Shown: positions 28,699-37,989, counted from the stretch's first letter. The stretch is DNA of 64,000 nt from Spirochaetaceae bacterium (GCA_031278215.1 JAITKV010000026.1:1-64000), one strand, 5' to 3'. Notes: generated by a model from the sequence alone, not told the origin. Numbers and translations are program-made.

Positions 28699-29256
28699 AT
28701 GAAAAAAATCATTTTCTTTGCTTGTACCTTTGCCGCCATTGCAGTATCCGCGGGGGCACAGGAAAATCCGGCGCTTAGGACCATTATTAACCACTATGCG
28801 GCGCGGAATTTTACTTCCGGGGCGGTTAGCAAGGCGGATCTGGACCTTGTTATTCAGGCGGGGATCCGGTCTCCCAGCGCGGCCAACCGGCAGCCCTGGC
28901 ATTTTACGGTGGTTCAAACCCCGGATCTGGCAAGGCGGATTGTCTCCAATATTACCGAGGGGAACGTGCTTATTGTTATTTCTGCGCCCGGTGACGGAAA
29001 AACCAACGGCGTCCAGATACTAGACTGCGCCCTGGCGGCTCAAAGCATTTACCTTGCCGCCCAGGCCCTGGGCCTTGGATCCCGGATCTATACCGGGCCC
29101 GTAGACGCCGTAAACAGTCAGCTTAAATCTGTCCTGGGTCTGCCCGCGGGCCATAGCGTGATTGTGATCGTCCGGATAGGCCGGGTTGCGCCGGTGGATA
29201 CCGCCAGCGCCGCCTCCGCCAGAAATTCGGCGGACGCCCTGGTTACCTATAAATAA
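28699..29256 (+). CDS. Nitroreductase-family protein with signal peptide
   Basis: Signal peptide MKKIIFFACTFAAIAVSAGAQ; nitroreductase-like AGIRSPSAANRQPWHFTVV…ALAAQSIYLAAQALGLGSRIYTG; Shine-Dalgarno GGAAGG. Confidence 0.8.
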   Translation: MKKIIFFACTFAAIAVSAGAQENPALRTIINHYAARNFTSGAVSKADLDLVIQAGIRSPSAANRQPWHFTVVQTPDLARRIVSNITEGNVLIVISAPGDGKTNGVQILDCALAAQSIYLAAQALGLGSRIYTGPVDAVNSQLKSVLGLPAGHSVIVIVRIGRVAPVDTASAASARNSADALVTYK

Positions 29257-29292
29257 ACGGTCTTTCCCCGTTGGTCCGGCGGGGAAGGTTCT

Positions 29293-30204
29293 ATGAAGAA
29301 ACCAATGATTGCCCTTGCCGTATTACTCTGCATATTTGCCGCCGGATCTATGGTCATGATCCATCTATTGTTTTCCAGGGTGTACTTTGGAAGGATCGGG
29401 ACCCGGGAAAATCTTCAGGAAAGCGAAGAATACGAGGCCGTACAATTTTTTTCGGGAAAGAACATGCTGCAGGGCTATGTGTACGGCGCCGGTAATACCA
29501 AGGGGCTTGTGGTTATATCCCATGGGATTGGCAGCAATGCGGGGAACTTTATCCGGGAATGCCGCTGGTTTAGCGCCCGGGGATACCGGGTGTTTATTTA
29601 TGACTGTACCGGAACCGGCGCCAGCGAAGGAACGGGAACCAGGGGCGCCGCCCAATCGGCCATAGATTTAGATGCGGCGCTGACATATATAAAGGGCGAC
29701 GAAAATCTAAAGGGCCTGCCTGTTCTGCTCTACGGCCACAGCTGGGGCGGCTATGCGGCGGCGGCAATCCTTGCCAAAGATCATCCCATTACGGCGTCGG
29801 TAAGTATCTCCGGCTACAATACTCCGGTAGAAGTTATCTATGAATTTGCACGAAAAATCATGGGGCCCTTTGCGCTCATGGAAGCGCCTTTTATGTGGCT
29901 GAATAATTTTTTTAACTTCGGAAAAGAAGCAAACGTTTCCGCCGTATCGGCCATTAACGGATCCGCGGCGGCGGTTCTTATTATCCATGGAACCGGGGAC
30001 GCCACAATCGCTTACGATGGAGCGTCGATTATTTCCCGCCGGAATAAAATTACAAATCCAAGGGCAGAGTATCTGATTCGCAGCATGGAAGGGCAAAACG
30101 GCCACACCAGCCTGTTTTTAGCCCCCTCCGCAGAAGAGGGCGCCGCGGAATTGGACGAAAGTTTTATGATCGCCGTTAATAGCTTCTACGAAAAAAGCCT
30201 TTAG
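29293..30204 (+). CDS. Alpha/beta hydrolase
   Basis: GIGSNAGNFIRECRWFSARGYRVFIYDCTGTGASEG, LLYGHSWGGYAA nucleophile elbow, GTGDATIAYDGA. Confidence 0.9.
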   Translation: MKKPMIALAVLLCIFAAGSMVMIHLLFSRVYFGRIGTRENLQESEEYEAVQFFSGKNMLQGYVYGAGNTKGLVVISHGIGSNAGNFIRECRWFSARGYRVFIYDCTGTGASEGTGTRGAAQSAIDLDAALTYIKGDENLKGLPVLLYGHSWGGYAAAAILAKDHPITASVSISGYNTPVEVIYEFARKIMGPFALMEAPFMWLNNFFNFGKEANVSAVSAINGSAAAVLIIHGTGDATIAYDGASIISRRNKITNPRAEYLIRSMEGQNGHTSLFLAPSAEEGAAELDESFMIAVNSFYEKSL

Positions 30205-30231
30205 ACAAAAACGCCCTGATATGGGGCCTTC

Positions 30232-30260
30232 TTCATCTTTCGCTCGTTTTGTCGTATACT
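30232..30260 (+). promoter_or_regulatory. Putative promoter TTCATC-N17-TATACT, 7 nt before the ATG at 30268
   Basis: Read directly; no Shine-Dalgarno between the -10 and the ATG. Confidence 0.5.
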
Positions 30261-30267
30261 AATAGTA

Positions 30268-30540
30268 ATGGCAGCTTTTTACGCCCGGGTATGCGGCCGG
30301 GTTCAAGGCGTCGGTTTTCGGTATTCTGCGATCCGGGAGGCCCGGCGCCTTAGATTAAACGGCTGGGTGCGGAACGCCTCCAACGGGGACGTGGAAGTAT
30401 GGGTAGAGGGCGCCAAAGAACAGCTTAAATCCTTCTTTGTCTGGCTGCACAGGGGCCCGGAGTTTTCCAGGGTTGATGCCGTAAAAAAAGAAGATAAAAG
30501 CCCCAGGGGATACAAGGGGTTTGACGTAGAATATTATTAA
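30268..30540 (+). CDS. acyP: Acylphosphatase
   Basis: FYARVCGRVQGVGFRYSAIREARRLRLNGWVRNASNGDVEVWVEG. Confidence 0.95.
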   Translation: MAAFYARVCGRVQGVGFRYSAIREARRLRLNGWVRNASNGDVEVWVEGAKEQLKSFFVWLHRGPEFSRVDAVKKEDKSPRGYKGFDVEYY

Positions 30541-30560
30541 CAGAATATTTAGGAAAAAAA

Positions 30561-31145
30561 ATGAAAAAAAAACTGCTGGCCGGTGTTTTAGCGTTTTTTG
30601 TTTCTACCTTGTCCTTTGGGCAGATTTTTCGCTGTACCGGGGAATTAAAAAACGGCGTTACCCCTGTTTCCCTGCATTTTGTAGAGTACCTCCAATTCCG
30701 GTATCTATTGCTTGTAGGAGAGGTTAGTATTTTTTTGGAAGAACCCCATATCGATCAGCTGCGGATGATACTGGAAAAATTTGAAACCTGGGAAGCCCTG
30801 GCCCGGGAGGGGCAAATTTCCCTTACCAAAACCATTGATTCAGTTAAATTCAGCGAATTTCATTACAACCATACCTTTTTTAAAGAACCCCTGACATTTT
30901 ATTTTATTTTTACCGGAGGTCCGGCGGATCCGGACCGGGCGGATCCCGCGGCGGCGGACGGTGTAAAAACAGTTCCCCGGGCAAAGTACAATCTGTATGT
31001 TGACACGACCCTGGATGCCGCCGCGCCATTCCGCTTAAGCCGGGAAACGGTGCGGGAAGTTCTACAAGCCCTGTCGCCCGAACATCTGGCCGAATCCAGG
31101 GCGGTCTATGAACAGCAAAGGGCGCTGGAAAACCTGTTTAATTGA
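30561..31145 (+). CDS. Secreted hypothetical protein
   Basis: Signal peptide MKKKLLAGVLAFFVSTLSFGQ; Shine-Dalgarno AGGAA. Confidence 0.6.
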   Translation: MKKKLLAGVLAFFVSTLSFGQIFRCTGELKNGVTPVSLHFVEYLQFRYLLLVGEVSIFLEEPHIDQLRMILEKFETWEALAREGQISLTKTIDSVKFSEFHYNHTFFKEPLTFYFIFTGGPADPDRADPAAADGVKTVPRAKYNLYVDTTLDAAAPFRLSRETVREVLQALSPEHLAESRAVYEQQRALENLFN

Positions 31146-31197
31146 TGCGGCGGAATTTGCCGGTCCGGCGTATTTTATACGGCGTATTTTATCGACC

Positions 31198-31227
31198 GCG
31201 GCGGGAAAAAATAAATCTTCCCGCCGC
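31198..31227. terminator. Bidirectional terminator between convergent genes
   Basis: GCGGCGGGAA-N10-TTCCCGCCGC, 10-bp perfect stem. Confidence 0.65.
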
Positions 31228-31267
31228 AAAGCTTCCCCCGCGTAGGCAGATTCTTGGGTATTAGACT

Positions 31268-32239
31268 TTACTGCGAATAAACATCCCGGCTTGTTTTGAT
31301 AAGGGTTTCCGGGTCCGAGTATTCCGCTTTCCAGCCCAGAAGTTCCCGGGCCAGGGCCGCCGAAGCGGTAAGTTTTGCCGGATCCCCGGGCCGGCGGCCC
31401 ACTACCCGGGACGGAATGGGTTTTCCGGTAATACGGCGGGCGGTTTCCAGCACCTCCATGACCGAAGTTCCGGTTTCGCTTCCCAGGTTTACCGTTAGGC
31501 TCTTTTCGTTTTTGCCGATATAATCCAGGGCCAGGGCATGGGCCAGGGCCAGGTCGTTGACGTGAATATAGTCCCGGATACAGGTACCGTCGGGGGTGTC
31601 GTAGTCGTCGCCGAAAATTTGAAGTTCTTTCCGCATACCGCAGGCGGTTTCCATAATTACCGGGATCAGATTCGCGGGGTTTTGTTCCAATCCTCTAATC
31701 CGGCCTTTTATGTCATAACCCGCAGCGTTAAAGTACCGAAGGCTTGCAAAGCGGATCCCCTTAAGTCTGTCGTACCAGGAAAGGAATTTTTCAATTTCCA
31801 GTTTGGTAAACCCATAGTAATTTTCCGGGTTTGTGGGATGTTGTTCGTCAATGGGCAGGTACGCCGGTTCCCCGTATACCGCGGCGCTGGAAGAAAAAAT
31901 AATATACCTTAGCCCTGTTTCTGCCGCCGCGTTAAGAAGGTTCATGGAGCCGATGATATTGTTAATCGAATATTTTTCCGGCTTGACCATCGATTCCCCC
32001 ACGGCTTTAAAGGCCGCCAGATACACAAGTCCGTCCATGCCCCCTTGGGAACGCATGGCCGCGACAAGCTGCTCGTACCGGAGTATGTCTCCGTGGATAA
32101 AAACGGCTTCGGGAAAAAGATTTTCCCGCAGTCCGCTGGAAAGGTTGTCAAAAACCGTTACCCTGTGGCCCCGGTCCAGAAATTCCCGGGTTACATGGCT
32201 TCCGATATAACCTGCGCCGCCTACGATAAAAATGTTCAT
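31268..32239 (-). CDS. galE: UDP-glucose 4-epimerase
   Basis: GGAGYIGSHVTREFLDRGHRVTVFDNLSSG, YGFTKLEIEKFL, RYFNAAGYD, TCIRDYIHVNDLALAH. Confidence 0.93.
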   Translation of the reverse strand: MNIFIVGGAGYIGSHVTREFLDRGHRVTVFDNLSSGLRENLFPEAVFIHGDILRYEQLVAAMRSQGGMDGLVYLAAFKAVGESMVKPEKYSINNIIGSMNLLNAAAETGLRYIIFSSSAAVYGEPAYLPIDEQHPTNPENYYGFTKLEIEKFLSWYDRLKGIRFASLRYFNAAGYDIKGRIRGLEQNPANLIPVIMETACGMRKELQIFGDDYDTPDGTCIRDYIHVNDLALAHALALDYIGKNEKSLTVNLGSETGTSVMEVLETARRITGKPIPSRVVGRRPGDPAKLTASAALARELLGWKAEYSDPETLIKTSRDVYSQ

Positions 32240-32283
32240 AAAAAAAGTGTAGCGGAATAAAAAAAAAAGAACTATAGACCATT

Positions 32284-34422
32284 TTAAATTTGTTTACCGG
32301 CGGCCCTTTCCTCTTCGGCGGATTGCAGTTCCAGCGTCGCGGCGGCCCTTTCCCATTCGGCGGATTTTGCCTCCATTTCCGCGGCGGTTTTTGCCAGGGC
32401 GGCCTTTAGGGTCCTTGTTTTTTCACCGTTGGAATACACTTCCTTTTTTGCCAGTTCCGCTTCCAGGGCCGCTTTTTCTGCCTCGAGTTTTTCCAACTGT
32501 AGAAGAATCTCTTCCTCCTGCCGCCGAAGCCGCCGCAGCAGGGTTTGCCGCTGCTTTTGAAGCTCCCGCTGTTCACCGGCATGTGCGTGCCGGTCCTGCT
32601 TGATAAGAATTACCGGCCGAAGGCCCCCGTCCGGGGCGGCAGGGGTTTTTCGGACGGCGGGGGCTTCCGGCGCGGCGGAGGCTTCCACGGGGGCCGGTTG
32701 ATTCCGGGGGGCGGGTTCTTTGGCGGGGACCTCCGGCGCCGAATCTACAAGGCCCGCGGCTTCCCGCTCCAGCCGTTCCAGGTAGTAAGCGTAGCCGCCG
32801 TAAAAAAGCCGGGCCCTGGATCGGCCCGCCCCCCGGGGAAGCGAAAGCCCCGGTTCGGGGGCCGGTTCGGACAATTCCAGGGTTTTGGTTGACAGGGCTT
32901 CCATAAAAGCCCGGTCATGGGAAACAAAAATCACCGTCCCGCTAAACTGAAGCAGGGCGTCCAGGAGCGCGTCTTTTGAGTGAAGGTCCAGGTGGTTGGT
33001 GGGTTCGTCCAGTATAAGAAGATTTAGGGGCCGTAAGAGCAGGCGGAGGAGGGCCAGGCGGCTTTTTTCTCCTCCCGAAAGGACCGGCAGGGGCTTGTAC
33101 ACATCGTCTCCCCGGAACAGAAAGGCCCCCAGCATATCCCGCAGTTTGGGGATAAGAGCCCGGGGGGCGGAATTTTCAAGAAAAGCCAGGATCGTTTCGT
33201 TGCCGGAAAGGGCTTCTGCCGCGTTTTGTGAAAAATAACCCGGCCTTACGCCGGCGCCGTATGTAACGGAACCTTCATGGGCGCCGTCTTCCCCGGCGAT
33301 GATCCGCAGCAGGGTGGTTTTTCCCGCTCCGTTTTTGCCCACCACCACAAGCCGTTCCTTTCGTTCCAGGGTCAGGTTAATGCCGGAAAGGACCTGCCGG
33401 GATCCGTAGCGCTTCCCCGCATTTTCCAGGCTAAGAACTATCCGGCCCGAATGGGGAGGCTGGGGAAAGGGAATAGAAATTTTTTTAAGGGATTCGGGAA
33501 TTTCGATGCGTTCCGTTTTTTCCAGTTTTTTAATCCGCTCCTGAACCATCGCGGCCTTAGAGGCTTTATACCGGAAACGTTGAATAAGGGCCTGGGATTT
33601 GGCGATTTCTTCCTGTTGGGCCCTGTAGCGTTTAAGAAGAATTTCCAGTTCCCCGTCCCGGGTTTTTTCATAGGCGCTGTAGTTGCCTGCGTAACGCTTT
33701 AGGACCCCCTGAAAAATTTCGTAAACTTCGGTAACGCAGACATCGAGGAAGTAGCGGTCGTGGGATACCAGAAGATAGCCGCCGGTAAAATGCTTAAGCC
33801 AGGTTTCAAGCCAGGTTCTGGCCTCTATATCAAGATAGTTTGTCGGCTCGTCCAGGAGCATGATGTTGGGATTCTGAAGAAGCGCCTTGGCCAGGGCTAT
33901 GCGCATCTGCCAGCCTCCGGAAAAAGCGCCGCATTCTCTGTCAAAATCGGTCCGGGAAAAGCCCAGGCCGGAAAGAACCTGTTCTATCCGTTCTTCTCTC
34001 CGGTAGTATCCGGAATTTTCCACCGCCTCGTTAAGCCGGTGATACTCTTCTAAAAGGATCTTGGTGGTCCTGTCGTTTTCGGTAGTCCGTTCCAGTTGTT
34101 TGCCCAACTGATCCCTGGCGGAAAGCAGCTCCGCCATATGTTGATACGCCCCCTCCACTTCTTCCCGCAGGGTGTGGCCGGCAAAAACCATGCCCGATTG
34201 GGGCAGGTAAGAAATGCGGCAGCCCTTTTCCACGGATCGGTCCCCCGAATCGGGGGGGCGTATTCCGGCGATGATCTGCATCAGGGTGGATTTGCCGGAG
34301 CCATTAACCCCCGCCAGGGCCGCCCTGGAAGGGGCGGCGCCGGAACTAAGGAGTATGCTTACCTTATCAAGAAGATTCCTGTCTCCAAAGGCCGCCGAAA
34401 TACGGCTGCACTGTACCCGCAT
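32284..34422 (-). CDS. ABC-F family ATPase with extended low-complexity/coiled-coil C-terminus
   Basis: Two ABC cassettes (GVNGSGKSTLMQIIAG; GKNGAGKTTLLRIIAG), FSGGWQMRIALAKALL, LSGGEKSRLALLRLLL. Confidence 0.92.
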   Translation of the reverse strand: MRVQCSRISAAFGDRNLLDKVSILLSSGAAPSRAALAGVNGSGKSTLMQIIAGIRPPDSGDRSVEKGCRISYLPQSGMVFAGHTLREEVEGAYQHMAELLSARDQLGKQLERTTENDRTTKILLEEYHRLNEAVENSGYYRREERIEQVLSGLGFSRTDFDRECGAFSGGWQMRIALAKALLQNPNIMLLDEPTNYLDIEARTWLETWLKHFTGGYLLVSHDRYFLDVCVTEVYEIFQGVLKRYAGNYSAYEKTRDGELEILLKRYRAQQEEIAKSQALIQRFRYKASKAAMVQERIKKLEKTERIEIPESLKKISIPFPQPPHSGRIVLSLENAGKRYGSRQVLSGINLTLERKERLVVVGKNGAGKTTLLRIIAGEDGAHEGSVTYGAGVRPGYFSQNAAEALSGNETILAFLENSAPRALIPKLRDMLGAFLFRGDDVYKPLPVLSGGEKSRLALLRLLLRPLNLLILDEPTNHLDLHSKDALLDALLQFSGTVIFVSHDRAFMEALSTKTLELSEPAPEPGLSLPRGAGRSRARLFYGGYAYYLERLEREAAGLVDSAPEVPAKEPAPRNQPAPVEASAAPEAPAVRKTPAAPDGGLRPVILIKQDRHAHAGEQRELQKQRQTLLRRLRRQEEEILLQLEKLEAEKAALEAELAKKEVYSNGEKTRTLKAALAKTAAEMEAKSAEWERAAATLELQSAEEERAAGKQI

Positions 34423-34448
34423 CTGTCTTTTCCGGTGAACCGGGGCCC

Positions 34449-35786
34449 TTACCCTTCGGTGCTAAAGTAGATCACAAAAGGTTCGGGGGCCCTGCGGTTT
34501 ACGGTACGATTGCTGCTTACATAATCCGGGGGTATGTATTCCATCCGCAGCCCCTGGTTGTCCAGGGTATACGCAAAAACCAGGACCCTGCCCCTGCCGC
34601 TTACCGAATTGGTTTGCAGCGCCAGGGCGCCGGTATAGCGTTCGGCCATTTCTCCCCCCAGCTCGTAGTCCAGATCCACGGTTCCGGTTCCCAGGACGGA
34701 ATTTGTAATTATTTCTTCCGGCAGGGTGTTGATTTCATTCCAGGTAAATTTACCGGCGCCGGAAAGTACCAGGGTTCCGTAGGTGGTACTGGTAAAACTT
34801 GGACCCCGGACAAAGAGGGCCTGGAATTTATTCTGCCGCCGTTCTTTTTCCTGGTTTACAATGTTCTCCACCGACAAGGGCAGGGTTACAAAGACGGCGT
34901 TTTGTGTTTTTCCCTGGTCGTCTTCCCATTGGATCTCCAGGGTCTCTTCGGAACGGAAGATAACGTTTAAAGAGGTACCCTCGAAATTCCAGGAATGGTC
35001 CCCGGTTTTTACGATCTTCCGGTAGGGAAAAATAGCGTCCTCCTGTTCCAAATAGATCCGGGCCTTTCCGTTGCCAAGCCCCGCGGTAAACGAATAATTT
35101 TTTGACAGGGCGTCAAGATCGATGTGCCGTGAATTGATCATGGTTCTGTAGGATTCGGGGTACCAGGTCCGGCTAAGAACCAGTTCCAGTTCCCGGTCGT
35201 TGCTGGTATCGGCGACGGCCTTTTCCCCGCCCAGGGATCCGGTGGTATGTTCAAACATGTTAAGGCGGTAAGAAAAGCAATAGCCGACGCTGCCGCTCTT
35301 GGTAAGGATCTTGTACCAGTCCCCTTCCAGGGGCGTTCCGGAATTGCTCATGGCCGCCACCCCATCCGCTTTTTCCAGGATCTTTATTATCTCCTGCTCT
35401 TTAAGGCGGTAAACCCGCCGGGCATTATTTTCCGGTTTGTCCCGGACGGGAAGGCCGTCCTGTATGGTCTCTGCATAGGTTTGGGCGTAGGTAAAGTTGG
35501 CGGCGTACCGTTCCGCCCCGCCCCGGGTTCTAAAGAATTCCAGGTGGGGCAGGGGAATCGCCATCTGCTGATTTTCTTCGGTACGGTACTCTTCCGGTAC
35601 GGCGGCTATCCAGGCCTGTTCGATATTTGACCGGATCCGGATGGGAAGCACCGTCCCCGAAGAAATTGCCGGCTCTTCGGTGTACCACAAAAGAACGCCC
35701 CAGCCTATGTTTTTTTTAGAACACGCGGCAAGCAAAAACAGGAGCAGAACCGCTGCAAAAAGGCTTCTATTTCGTTTTAGTCGCAT
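34449..35786 (-). CDS. SH3b-like domain lipoprotein, hypothetical
   Basis: Lipobox LFLLAACSKK; QDGLPVRDKPENNARRVYRLKEQEIIKILEKADG resembles SH3b; start revised to the internal ATG. Confidence 0.6.
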   Translation of the reverse strand: MRLKRNRSLFAAVLLLFLLAACSKKNIGWGVLLWYTEEPAISSGTVLPIRIRSNIEQAWIAAVPEEYRTEENQQMAIPLPHLEFFRTRGGAERYAANFTYAQTYAETIQDGLPVRDKPENNARRVYRLKEQEIIKILEKADGVAAMSNSGTPLEGDWYKILTKSGSVGYCFSYRLNMFEHTTGSLGGEKAVADTSNDRELELVLSRTWYPESYRTMINSRHIDLDALSKNYSFTAGLGNGKARIYLEQEDAIFPYRKIVKTGDHSWNFEGTSLNVIFRSEETLEIQWEDDQGKTQNAVFVTLPLSVENIVNQEKERRQNKFQALFVRGPSFTSTTYGTLVLSGAGKFTWNEINTLPEEIITNSVLGTGTVDLDYELGGEMAERYTGALALQTNSVSGRGRVLVFAYTLDNQGLRMEYIPPDYVSSNRTVNRRAPEPFVIYFSTEG

Positions 35787-35869
35787 GGGCAATTTTAACT
35801 TACCCCAAAAAAAATAGCTAGCGGGGAATGGCGGCCGGGCCCGGGGTTGCCGCCGGGCCGTTGGCGGGT

Positions 35870-36835
35870 CTAAAGCCGGGCGGCGGGCGCTTGGGGGCCG
35901 CCGTTTGTCAGTTTTAGCACGAGGAGTTCCATAAGGATCTTTTCCCAGCCCCCCCCCGAAGACCGAAGGAGGAATTCGTATTCTCCAATCAGGGCCAGGG
36001 CCCCCTCGGCCCGGGGCCAGCGCTTTGCCGCTTCCAGATAGTCGGAACGGACCTTGCCGGAAAAAAGGCCTATTTTTTTTAATTCAAAGTCGTTTACGGT
36101 TCCCCCGGCGGCCAGGGCAAGATAATCCCGAAGCCTGCGGAAGCACCAGGCAAGGCTGGCCATAATGGCCTGGGGGCTTTCCCGGGCCTCCAAAAGATTT
36201 TTAAGGATCCCCAAGGCCGATTCCGGTTTTTTCCGGGCCATGGCGGCAAAGAGGGTAAAGGCCGATTCTTCCCTGGTATGGGAAAGGCAGTTTTCCACCT
36301 CCGCGGCGCCAATGGGCTTGTCCTTCCCTAAAAAAAGAATAAGCCGCAGGCATTCCCGGCCCAACGCGTCGGTGTTGTTTTCTACCATTTCCAGCAGCAC
36401 CCGGACGCCCTCTTCGTCTATACGGCAGCCCTGGGCTTGGAAAAAAGAAGCAACCCATTCGGTCTTTTTATTTTCAAAGAGTTCCCAGAAGACCGTTTTG
36501 TTTTCCCGGGGAACCGCTTCTTCAATCCGCTTGTCAAGTCTGGTTTCATCGGAAATAAGAACCACCGTGGTATGTTCCTGGGGCTTTTTTAGATAGGCCG
36601 CAAGCATGTCCACATCGTCTTTTTTTTTAATCGCTTCTGCATTTTTTATAAAGAAAAGCCGGGCCTCCGAAAAAAGGGCGCCGTTTCTAAAGACCGAAAC
36701 CATAAACGGCAGGGGGGTTTCGCCGGCATAAAAACTTGTTTCTTCGGTTTCCGGGGGAAGCCGGGAACGGAGGGTTTTAATGGCCGCCAGTTTTTTCCCT
36801 AGCTCCGGGCCCAAGAAAAGAAACGAGGAATTCAT
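35870..36835 (-). CDS. holA: DNA polymerase III delta subunit-like
   Basis: HolA layout: FYAGETPLPFMVSVFRNGALFSEARLFFIKNAEAIKKKDDVDMLAAYLKKPQEHTTVVLISDE. Confidence 0.75.
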   Translation of the reverse strand: MNSSFLFLGPELGKKLAAIKTLRSRLPPETEETSFYAGETPLPFMVSVFRNGALFSEARLFFIKNAEAIKKKDDVDMLAAYLKKPQEHTTVVLISDETRLDKRIEEAVPRENKTVFWELFENKKTEWVASFFQAQGCRIDEEGVRVLLEMVENNTDALGRECLRLILFLGKDKPIGAAEVENCLSHTREESAFTLFAAMARKKPESALGILKNLLEARESPQAIMASLAWCFRRLRDYLALAAGGTVNDFELKKIGLFSGKVRSDYLEAAKRWPRAEGALALIGEYEFLLRSSGGGWEKILMELLVLKLTNGGPQAPAARL

Positions 36836-37443
36836 TGGCAGGCGCGGATCACATAGGCCAGTTTACCCAGGATCCGGACATCCTGGCTGTAGATGGGATT
36901 AAACTCGGGGTTTTCCGGCTGCAGCCGGATGCGGTTTGCCTCTTTAAAAAAGCGCTTTACGGTTACCGCCTCGTCCACCACCGCCACCACAATGTCTCCG
37001 TTTTTTGCGGTATTCTGCTTCTGGATTAGCGCCGTATCCTTGTCCAGAATTCCCGCGTCCCTCATGGAACTACCCCTAACCTTAAGGGCAAAGTACTGAA
37101 GGTTTTTTTTAAGGAACGATGAATGGACCGCAATGGTTCCGTCCCAATTTTCTTCCGCCAGGATGGGCCGGCCTGCGGCAACCACCCCCAGGATGGGAAT
37201 TTCCACAACCCCGGCGTATTCCTCCGGCCCGCTTTGTACCACTTCCATGGTCCTGGACCGTTTGTCCCCTATTTTAATCCAGCCCTTTCGTTTTAGGGCG
37301 GATACATGGTCATAGGCGGCTCTTACGGATACGGAAAGATACTCCGCCACTTCCCGTATGGTCGGCGGATATGAATGGGATTTAATGTACCCGGTAATAA
37401 AGGCAAATACTTCTTTTTGCCGTTGGGTAAGCTCTTTCATCAC
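36832..37443 (-). CDS. lexA: LexA repressor
   Basis: MKELTQRQKEVFAFITGYIKSHSYPPTIREVAEYLSVS; cleavage-site region GVVAAGRPILAEEN, GSSMRDAGI serine, DEAVTVKRF lysine. Confidence 0.93.
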   Translation of the reverse strand: MMKELTQRQKEVFAFITGYIKSHSYPPTIREVAEYLSVSVRAAYDHVSALKRKGWIKIGDKRSRTMEVVQSGPEEYAGVVEIPILGVVAAGRPILAEENWDGTIAVHSSFLKKNLQYFALKVRGSSMRDAGILDKDTALIQKQNTAKNGDIVVAVVDEAVTVKRFFKEANRIRLQPENPEFNPIYSQDVRILGKLAYVIRACQ

Positions 37444-37482
37444 TCCCTTCCTTATGATACTACTGGCGCTATGTCCCGATGA

Positions 37483-37698
37483 TACAATGATTTAGCAAAT
37501 TTTACAATAGACGGCAATTCTGCCCGGTGGGCGCATGCATATACCGATGATGGTTTTGAAGGATGGTGTTACCCCGGCTATTTAGTGTCTGTCCATAAAG
37601 CCGGTGCACAAACTACGCTTGCGACTTTATGGACAGACTCTATTTATTCCCTGACAATTCCAAATTGTCAGGGCGCTCCGTTTGTAATTGTTTGTTAG
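37483..37698 (+). other. Open frame without a start codon, possible gene remnant or repeat-encoded ORF
   Basis: YNDLANFTIDGNSARWAHAYTDDGFEGWCYPGYLVSVHKAGAQTTLATLWTDSIYSLTIPNCQGAPFVIVC*. Confidence 0.35.
37585..37639. mobile_element. 55-bp MITE-like palindromic element with 7-bp flanking direct repeat CTATTTA
   Basis: Perfect 14-bp inverted repeat GTCTGTCCATAAAG/CTTTATGGACAGAC (37587-37600, 37625-37638) flanked by CTATTTA at 37578-37584 and 37640-37646. Confidence 0.6.
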
Positions 37699-37750
37699 GC
37701 AAAGAATTAGCTAATTCCTTGCCCGACAAACCAAAATCTATTGTGTATAA
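37643..37750. repeat. Dispersed hairpin repeat, copy B
   Basis: CCCTGACAATT-CCA-AATTGTCAGGG hairpin, TTTGTAATTGTTTGTTAGGCAAAG, palindrome GAATTAGCTAATTC, CAAACCAAAATCTATTGTGTATA shared with 28580-28637. Confidence 0.75.
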
Positions 37751-37834
37751 GGGACCTTGAAAAATAACCTTCCGCCCCCGGGGCGGGGCATCTTGTAAGC
37801 GGCCGCGTCGCAACAATAACGCCAAAATTGAACC

Positions 37835-37917
37835 TACCGGCGAAGAGACTTGAACTCTTACATCCTCGCGGACAGTAGATTTTGAGTCTACCGTGTCTAC
37901 CATTCCACCACGCCGGC
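37835..37917 (-). tRNA. tRNA-Leu (anticodon CAA)
   Basis: Minus-strand class II cloverleaf GCCGGCG…GTAGA-CTCAAAA-TCTAC…long variable arm…AAGAG-TTCAAGT-CTCTT…CGCCGGT. Confidence 0.9.
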
Positions 37918-37989
37918 ATGGGTGTTTCGCCGTACAAACTAATTCACAAATATACTATAAATGGGGTACCCGCTTCAAGCTTCTATGGG

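Noticed and set aside
37587-37638. attC/integron recombination site
   Set aside because: Inverted repeat lacks attC core-site (RYYYAAC/GTTRRRY) features and no integrase gene is present; MITE-like interpretation fits the flanking direct repeat better
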